Source: Acidobacteriaceae bacterium
GTDB taxonomy: Bacteria > Acidobacteriota > Terriglobia > Terriglobales > Acidobacteriaceae
Reading direction: 5' to 3'
DNA length: 11,565 bases
NCBI GenBank assembly: GCA_003164255.1
Contig: PLST01000224.1
Span: 1-11,565, forward strand
The notes below the pieces were generated by a model. The model had not been told where the DNA came from. It saw nothing but the letters and a program-made list of their open reading frames with translations, and made no database searches. The translations under genes and the position numbers were made by a program. Position 1 is the first letter of the stretch. The number at the start of each line of letters is the position of its first letter. This document shows positions 6,818 through 11,565 of the stretch, one piece after another.

Positions 6818-7168
6818 TTAGCGCTTGCCGAGAAAGTCGGAGCGCATCTCCAGGGGAAGATCGCTTGTCCGTGATTCCGGTTTTACGGCAAGGTGGATTG
6901 AATTCGCAAACTCTGGCCGACATTCCTGACAGAATTCCAAGCAATGTTTACTCATATAAATCACACGTACACGACTGACACGTGGGCGACCATTCGCCCG
7001 AAACTCAATGAGACTGCCGACTTGCATCTGGAAACGCGCTTCGTGCTGCAAACCAAAGTTGATGATGTCATCCATAAACTTTAGTGAATTCTTGCCAGCG
7101 TGTTCAGAGCTTCTGTTCGCCGAGGAACTCGTGACTATGTACTCGCCGACAACGGATTTCGGAAGCAA
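6818..7168 (-). pseudogene. Possible PilZ-domain protein remnant
   Basis: A minus-strand frame of 116 codons starts only at a TTG directly after an in-frame TGA and has no good ribosome binding site. Its middle part (QMQVGSLIEFRANG, then RVSRVRVIYMSKHCLEF and ECRPEFANSI) has the rhythm of acidobacterial PilZ domains, in which a VGxxIEF strand is followed by a V-R-V-I/V-W strand, an EFGLEF-like strand and a D/E-F-W-G-I segment. The N-terminal RxxxR and D/NxSxxG c-di-GMP-binding motifs are not found in this frame. Taken with the surrounding debris, I read it as a degraded fragment; it may also be a chance frame. Confidence 0.27.
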
Positions 7169-7243
7169 TGCTCAGAGAGTTTGCGCTGAGAGGCGTGTGA
7201 GCTACATCACCGCAGAAATCGTGCGCTGGTGTAAGCTGAAACC

Positions 7244-7582
7244 ATGTTGCAAGGCGTCTTCCAACGCGCGGCGGTGGCCATCGTATTGATGGCGGCCTTG
7301 GCTGCGCCTGCTGAGACCTGCCTGCCACTGGCAAACAGGACTGCGCACAATTGCTGTGCCGCGATGTCCAATGCCTGCCCGAGCGTCGAGGGTAACTGCT
7401 GCACGGTAAGGCCAACTCTGCCGGCTTTCGTTTTCGCGCCTGCTTTCTCCAGTCCGGCTCCCCTGGCCGATGCACCGCCGTTTGTCTCTTCGAACCAGGG
7501 TTCTTTACCGGACAAGCTTCCAGCCTCAGCCGTCATCCCTCCGCAGTCTCCGCCTACGGGCGCGTCCATCCTCAGAATCTAG
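7244..7582 (+). CDS. Small secreted cysteine-rich protein at head of metal-efflux operon
   Basis: The product is 112 residues. An N-terminal hydrophobic segment (about 8-23, AAVAIVLMAALAAPAE) looks like a signal peptide. Just after it comes a compact cluster of possible metal ligands: Cys26, His35, Cys37, Cys38, Met41, Cys45, Cys52 and Cys53. The remaining half is Pro/Ala/Ser-rich and low in complexity, probably unfolded or a linker. It precedes the TolC-family gene by 83 bases in the same direction. Small Cys/His-rich exported proteins often stand before RND metal-efflux genes; a role as periplasmic metal binder, like CusF in function but not in sequence, is inference. The ribosome binding site before the ATG is weak. 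I do not recognise a named family. Confidence 0.62.
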   Translation: MLQGVFQRAAVAIVLMAALAAPAETCLPLANRTAHNCCAAMSNACPSVEGNCCTVRPTLPAFVFAPAFSSPAPLADAPPFVSSNQGSLPDKLPASAVIPPQSPPTGASILRI

Positions 7583-7607
7583 CTCTTCACTTCCGCCAGG
7601 CTCACTG

Positions 7608-7627
7608 GGGTGCGCATCCTTGCGCCC
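7608..7627 (+). other. Intercistronic hairpin before the TolC-family gene
   Basis: GGGTGCG (7608-7614) can pair with TGCGCCC (7621-7627), including two G-T wobbles, across loop CATCCT. An outer CCAGG (7596-7600) / CCTGG (7626-7630) offers an alternative closure. It lies in the 83-base gap between the Cys-rich gene and the channel gene. There is no proper T-run, so mRNA processing or partial attenuation is more likely than a true terminator. Confidence 0.25.
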
Positions 7628-7665
7628 TGGATTATTCCTGCTGCCTTTTACCACGGAGTTGAAGA

Positions 7666-9033
7666 GTGAAATCCAGTTATGTTGTTGCGCCGTTGCTGCT
7701 GACGCTGTCCCTTGTCTGTTTCGGGCAGACGGAGCCGTCCTCCGCGCCTGTCCCGAGTTTGCCCGCGATGCCAACCGCCGCGCCGCTCTCCGTAGAGGAT
7801 GCGGTGGCGGAGGCGCTCCAGTCCAATCCCGAGATTCGCGCGTCGGTGCGGCGCTTGTCGCTGGCTCAAACCAGAACTACAACCGCAGCCAGCATCGACG
7901 ATCCCATGTTCATGGTGCGCGATTGGAATACACCGCTGCGCAAACCCTGGGATCTGAACCAGGCCCAGATGATGTTCAGCGTGCAGCAGACGTTCCTCAG
8001 CAAAGAGAAGCGCAATGCGCGCTCGAAGATTGCCGGCGACGATGTGCAAGCGGAAGCCAGCGATCTTGAATCCACGCGGCAGGAAGTGCAGGCCGCGGTG
8101 CGCAAGGCCTGTGCCGACCTTATGCGGAATGCCGACCAGAGAAAGCTCCTCGATCGCCAGGCAGCTCTGCTGAAAGAAGCACTGTCAGACACGCTCGTTC
8201 AATATACGACGGGCAAGGTTCCCCAGGCTGATGCGCTGCGGGCGCAGATGGCGATCACCCGCCTCGATGAGCAGGTGATTGAACTGGACGAAGAACGGGA
8301 CACAGCGCGCGCCGGACTGAATACATTGATGGGCCGGCATCCAGATGCGGAATTGGAGATTGCCGGCAGCTATGCGGCGGCCAGGAACCTGCCATCGATT
8401 GATGAGTTGGAACGGCTGGCGATTCTGAATCGCCCCGAGCTTGCGGGCCTGCGCACGCAGATTACGAAATCAAAGAACGAGGGCCACGCCGTGCGCTTAG
8501 CCATGAAGCCGGACTTCACTGCGGCGCTTGGATACATGCTCATGCCAGCCGGTTCGACATCGCGCAACGCTTACATGGCCGAGATGACCATGAATCTCCC
8601 CTGGTTGAATCGCGATCGGCACGAGGGCGAGTTGAAACAGGCCGATGCAGCCACCGATGTAGCACAGGCCGAACTCGAAGTGCGTACGTCTGCGGTGTTC
8701 CTGGAGGTGCGGCAGGCGCAGATAAAAACTCTGGCTGCCGAAAAGCGCGTGAAGGTGTATCGCGACACGCTGCTGCCGCAGGCAGTGGCGGCGTTCAAAG
8801 CTTCCACCGCCGCTTACCAGAACAATCGCGCCGAGTTTCTGACCCTCATCGATAGCCAGAATCTGCTGCTTGACATTCAGACGGCCTATTACAAGGCATC
8901 GTCGGAGACAGACGCGGGCATTGCGGAGTTGGAACGCGCCATCGGCACGCAGGCTCATCAGACACCGGGGACAAGACCCGGCACAGATGCTTCCAGCACG
9001 AACCAATCCAGCAGCAATCAGGAGAGCAAATGA
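7666..9033 (+). CDS. cusC: TolC-family outer-membrane channel of metal efflux system (CusC/CzcC-like)
   Basis: The product is 455 residues, normal for the family. The GTG start at 7666 has GGAG (7655-7658) seven bases upstream. A signal peptide covers about 1-20 (VVAPLLLTLSLVCFG/Q); the residues before Cys18 do not make a lipobox, so it is probably not lipidated, unlike E. coli CusC. Two outer-membrane-efflux (OEP) repeats follow, about 43-235 (beginning SVEDAVAEALQSNPEIRAS) and about 245-430, with long Ala/Gln/Glu-rich helices for the periplasmic tunnel and the late motif FLTLIDSQNLLL. The tail is Thr/Ser/Gln-rich and probably disordered. It would form the trimeric exit duct for the adaptor and pump encoded next. 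The stop overlaps the adaptor start as ATGA, indicating coupled translation. The cus name rests on the pump's type, not on this protein alone. Confidence 0.9.
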   Translation: MKSSYVVAPLLLTLSLVCFGQTEPSSAPVPSLPAMPTAAPLSVEDAVAEALQSNPEIRASVRRLSLAQTRTTTAASIDDPMFMVRDWNTPLRKPWDLNQAQMMFSVQQTFLSKEKRNARSKIAGDDVQAEASDLESTRQEVQAAVRKACADLMRNADQRKLLDRQAALLKEALSDTLVQYTTGKVPQADALRAQMAITRLDEQVIELDEERDTARAGLNTLMGRHPDAELEIAGSYAAARNLPSIDELERLAILNRPELAGLRTQITKSKNEGHAVRLAMKPDFTAALGYMLMPAGSTSRNAYMAEMTMNLPWLNRDRHEGELKQADAATDVAQAELEVRTSAVFLEVRQAQIKTLAAEKRVKVYRDTLLPQAVAAFKASTAAYQNNRAEFLTLIDSQNLLLDIQTAYYKASSETDAGIAELERAIGTQAHQTPGTRPGTDASSTNQSSSNQESK

Positions 9034-10619
9034 CGAACAGGGAAATGAAACTCATTGCAATCGGCGCCGGAGCCGGAATCCTCTGTGTCATGCTGGCACT
9101 CGCCCTGACGCGCATGCGAGGAATCCATCTCTTCCCGGCCACACCGGCCCTCATCGCGGCACAAGCCGGTAATGTTGCGCAGCCTGCCGCTCCTGCAACC
9201 CCCGCGCCCGGCACACAACCCGGCACAACCGTTCAACTCAGCCCGGCTGAAATTACCGCTGCGGGCGTTCAGATTGCGGAGGTGCGCACAGCATCTTTGA
9301 AAACGGACATCGACTCATTTGGCCGGGTCGAGCAGCCTGAGGCGCAGCTTGCTGCCGTAAGCGCACGGATCGGCGGCCGCGTGGACAAGCTTTATGTGCA
9401 ATACACAGGGGAGCGCGTGCGTAGCGGTCAGCCGGTAGCCGACCTCTACAGTCCCGAAGTCGCGACCGCGGTCGAAGAATACCGCCTGGCTGAGGAGAAC
9501 CGCAACGGGCTTCGCCAGTCCAATGAGCCTGACGCTCTGACGCAGGCCGACGCGCTGGTCAAGGCCAGCCTCCACAAGCTGGAGCTTTGGGGCATCTCCG
9601 GCAAGCAGATCGATGCGCCTGAAAAGGAGGGCGTTCCTCATGTCACCATCTACGCCTATAGCTCGGGAACAGTTGTCGAACGCAAGGTAACGCAGGGTCA
9701 ATATGTGAATGCCGGTGACACGCTCTTCACCGTCGCCGACCTGAGCCAGGTCTGGATCAAGGCCGATGTGTATGAAGAGCAGCTGCCCCAGATTCGCCAG
9801 GGACAGGAAGTGGAGATCACGGCCGAATCGCTGCCCAATAAAACGCTGCGCGGTCATGTGGATTTCATCGAGCCGGCTGCCAACCAGCAGACACGCACGG
9901 TTCCGGTCCATGTGCATGTGGGCAATCCGGGGATGCGCCTTCTGCCGGGCATGTTTGTGAACGCGACATTTGTGAGTCGCGCCGCACAGCCAACCATCGT
10001 GATTCCGCGCTCGGCCGTGCTCGATACAGGGACTCGGAAGATTGTGTATCTGGCCTTGCCTGACGGCGTCTTTGAAGCGCGTGAGGTACAGGTGGGAGCC
10101 CCCTCTGATGATCTGTTTCCGGTTTCATCCGGACTCGCGCCCGGCGACAAGGTGGTGCTCAACGGCAATTTCCTGATCGACTCGCAGGCGCACCTCAGCT
10201 CGGGGATGTCTGGCCTCTATGGCGGATCGAAGGAGTTCAGCGGCGCGCCACAAGGGCAGGCTCCCGCTGCGGGTTCGCCGGGAAAGAGCCCCGCCGGAAG
10301 CGCTGCACAGTTGGTATTTCACGCGGACACAAATCTACTCAAGGCCGGAGAAGACAGCCCATTCAGCGCCAACTTGACCGATGCGAGCGGCAAACCCATC
10401 GCCGACGCTCACGTCACGGTTACGTTCACCATGCCGGCAATGCCTTCAATGAATATGTCGGAGATGAAAAGTTCCTTCGAGTTGCCTTGGGCCGCTGCTC
10501 GCCAGATGTTCATGGGCAAGGGGCAGGCTCCAATGCCTGGCACGTGGAACGTTCTTGTCGAGGCCACAAAGAACGGCAGCGTAATCGCCTCTGCACACAC
10601 ACATGTCAGCGCCAGGTAG
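9030..10619 (+). CDS. cusB: Periplasmic adaptor (membrane fusion protein) of RND metal efflux with Met-rich YtkA/FixH-like C-terminal domain
   Basis: The product is 529 residues, longer than typical CusB (about 400). ATG overlaps the previous stop and has AGGAG (9020-9024) five bases upstream. An N-terminal membrane anchor lies at about 7-26. The split lipoyl/barrel-sandwich halves are at about 108-145 (VSARIGGRVDKLYVQYTGERV) and 203-240 (IYAYSSGTVVERKV), separated by an alpha-hairpin of about 50 residues. The beta-barrel and membrane-proximal domains run to about 395. After an Ala/Gly/Pro/Ser linker (about 398-425) comes an extra domain of about 100 residues resembling YtkA/FixH. It includes MPAMPSMNMSEM at 468-479 and MPGTWNVLVEA from 502, with Met and His residues suited to Cu(I)/Ag(I). 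The fusion may do the job of a separate CusF chaperone (inference). The N-terminal CPMHP-type metal-binding domain of some relatives is absent. Confidence 0.9.
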   Translation: MTNREMKLIAIGAGAGILCVMLALALTRMRGIHLFPATPALIAAQAGNVAQPAAPATPAPGTQPGTTVQLSPAEITAAGVQIAEVRTASLKTDIDSFGRVEQPEAQLAAVSARIGGRVDKLYVQYTGERVRSGQPVADLYSPEVATAVEEYRLAEENRNGLRQSNEPDALTQADALVKASLHKLELWGISGKQIDAPEKEGVPHVTIYAYSSGTVVERKVTQGQYVNAGDTLFTVADLSQVWIKADVYEEQLPQIRQGQEVEITAESLPNKTLRGHVDFIEPAANQQTRTVPVHVHVGNPGMRLLPGMFVNATFVSRAAQPTIVIPRSAVLDTGTRKIVYLALPDGVFEAREVQVGAPSDDLFPVSSGLAPGDKVVLNGNFLIDSQAHLSSGMSGLYGGSKEFSGAPQGQAPAAGSPGKSPAGSAAQLVFHADTNLLKAGEDSPFSANLTDASGKPIADAHVTVTFTMPAMPSMNMSEMKSSFELPWAAARQMFMGKGQAPMPGTWNVLVEATKNGSVIASAHTHVSAR

Positions 10620-10628
10620 GAGTCAGCC

Positions 10629-11565
10629 ATGATCAATCGCATTATCGAATTCTCCATGAAGAACCGCTGGCTGATTCTTGCCGTTTATGCCGCGCTGGCA
10701 GTTTGGGGCTACTGGGCGCTACTGCATACGCCCATCGACGCCATTCCCGACCTCAGCGAGAACCAGGTCATCGTGTTCACGGAATGGCAGGGGCGTAGTC
10801 CGCAGGAAGTGGAAGACCAGATCACCTATCCGCTCACCGTGAACCTGCAAGGACTTCCCCATGTGCGCACCGTTCGTTCTTCTTCAGCATTTGGATTTTC
10901 GATGGTAAACGTCATCTTCGAAGACTCCGTGGACATCTACTTTGCCCGCACCCGTGTGCTGGAGCGGCTGAGCCTCGCCGGCAGTTTTCTGCCCGCCGGC
11001 GTAATTCCCATGATGGGCCCCGACGCAACCGGAGTGGGACAGGTTTTCTGGTACACGGTCGAGGGGCCCTATGACAGCGGCACGCTTCATTCAGTCCAGG
11101 ACTGGTACGTGAAGTACCAGCTCAACTCAGTGCCCGGCGTGGCTGAAGTGGCCAGCGTGGGCGGATTCGTGAAGCAGTACCAAATCGATCTCGACCCGAT
11201 CAAGCTGCGTGCCTATAACGTCGCGCTCAAGGATGTGGTTGCCGCTGTGGAACGAAGCAACAACAACGTCGGCGCCAAGGTCATCGAGTCGGGCGACACC
11301 GAGCAGATGATTCGCGGTATCGGCCTAATCGGCAACCTGAAGGACATTGAGGATATATCGCTTGGCGCATACAACGGCACACCGGTAACCGTGGGCAATG
11401 TGGGCAGCGTCCAGCTCGGTCCGGAGTTCCGCCGCGGTGTTCTCGATAAGGATGGGAAAGAAGCTGTGGGCGGGGTGGTCGTGATTCGCTACGGCGCCAA
11501 CGCACGCGAAGTCATCGAAGCCATCAAGCAGAAAATCGGCGAGATTCAGCCCGGTCTGCCCGCCG
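10629..11565 (+). CDS. cusA: CusA-type heavy-metal RND efflux pump, N-terminal part
   Basis: The first 312 residues are in the window; the gene continues past the right edge (family about 1040 residues). ATG at 10629 has GGAG (10619-10622) six bases upstream and lies 9 bases after the adaptor stop. TM1 is at about 13-32 (RWLILAVYAALAVWGYWALL), followed by TPIDAIPDLSENQVIV, the first periplasmic porter segment with EWQGRSPQEVEDQITYPL, then IFEDSVDIYFARTRVLERL, and GPDATGVG at 130-137. The GPDATGVG form and the EVASVGGFVKQYQIDLDP segment are like CusA/SilA (monovalent Cu/Ag) more than CzcA (GPISTGLG). It forms the proton-driven inner-membrane trimer that binds metal in the periplasmic cleft and passes it to the adaptor and channel. 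The Met triad that would confirm Cu/Ag lies beyond the window. Confidence 0.94.
   Translation, partial: MINRIIEFSMKNRWLILAVYAALAVWGYWALLHTPIDAIPDLSENQVIVFTEWQGRSPQEVEDQITYPLTVNLQGLPHVRTVRSSSAFGFSMVNVIFEDSVDIYFARTRVLERLSLAGSFLPAGVIPMMGPDATGVGQVFWYTVEGPYDSGTLHSVQDWYVKYQLNSVPGVAEVASVGGFVKQYQIDLDPIKLRAYNVALKDVVAAVERSNNNVGAKVIESGDTEQMIRGIGLIGNLKDIEDISLGAYNGTPVTVGNVGSVQLGPEFRRGVLDKDGKEAVGGVVVIRYGANAREVIEAIKQKIGEIQPGLPA

Larger units (their letters stand above)
5782..7243. other. Long region without an intact gene, probable remnant DNA
   Basis: About 1.46 kb separates the barrel protein from the efflux operon. Open frames on both strands are short, lack ribosome binding sites and show no conserved motifs. 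The sequence looks richer in A and T than the genes on either side. Recognisable items are a tmRNA/tRNA 3'-end piece (6636-6659), a second inverted scrap (6706-6726) and a possible PilZ-domain remnant (6818-7168). No integrase, transposase or terminal inverted repeats are visible. The pattern fits an old integration site with decayed cargo. The promoter of the efflux operon should lie near its right end; TTGCGC at 7181-7186 and TACATC at 7203-7208 (16-base spacing) is only a weak candidate. Confidence 0.55.

Noticed and set aside
1..11565. CRISPR arrays, insertion sequences, rRNA genes
   Set aside because: No regularly spaced direct repeats, no transposase or integrase frame and no rRNA segments were seen on either strand.

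Overview
The window looks like chromosome of an Acidobacteriota bacterium (Terriglobia-like). The clearest sign is the 1095-residue Oar-type outer-membrane receptor, which joins a carboxypeptidase-regulatory-like domain to a TonB-type plug and barrel with an LPLNGRNF motif. These are strongly expanded in that phylum. The assignment is inference from protein style; no rRNA gene is present.

Left part (1-5781). A radical-SAM enzyme of the anaerobic sulfatase-maturase family is read leftwards off the edge (1-525). After about 670 bases with no convincing protein gene, a rightward unit begins. It starts with a 36-codon ORF with its own ribosome binding site and a His-Cys-Cys motif (1195-1305). A 12-bp GC-rich hairpin with a T-rich tail (1332-1367) follows, and then the Oar-like receptor (1402-4689). 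A stretch inside the small ORF (1276-1284) is exactly complementary to the 5' arm of the hairpin, so the leader can form mutually exclusive structures. This is the layout of a ribosome-controlled transcription attenuator, with cysteine codons as the likely sensor. Next to a sulfatase-maturing enzyme it suggests a cysteine- or sulfur-responsive uptake module. I consider this the most interesting part of the window. A predicted outer-membrane beta-barrel protein of unknown function follows (4840-5781).

Middle part (5782-7243). About 1.46 kb has no convincing intact gene and looks more AT-rich than its flanks. It holds a 24-base piece identical in form to the 3' end of a tmRNA or tRNA (T-loop to CCA) without the rest of the RNA. 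This is the typical footprint of an integrative element's attachment site. Nearby are a second, inverted tmRNA-like scrap and a possible PilZ-domain remnant on the minus strand.

Right part (7244-11565). This is a heavy-metal (probably copper/silver) efflux operon: a small secreted cysteine-rich protein, a TolC-family outer-membrane channel, a periplasmic adaptor with a Met-rich C-terminal YtkA/FixH-like domain, and a CusA-type RND pump cut by the window edge. The channel and adaptor genes overlap by ATGA, and the pump starts 9 bases after the adaptor. Together they would form a tripartite complex exporting metal from periplasm or cytoplasm to the outside.
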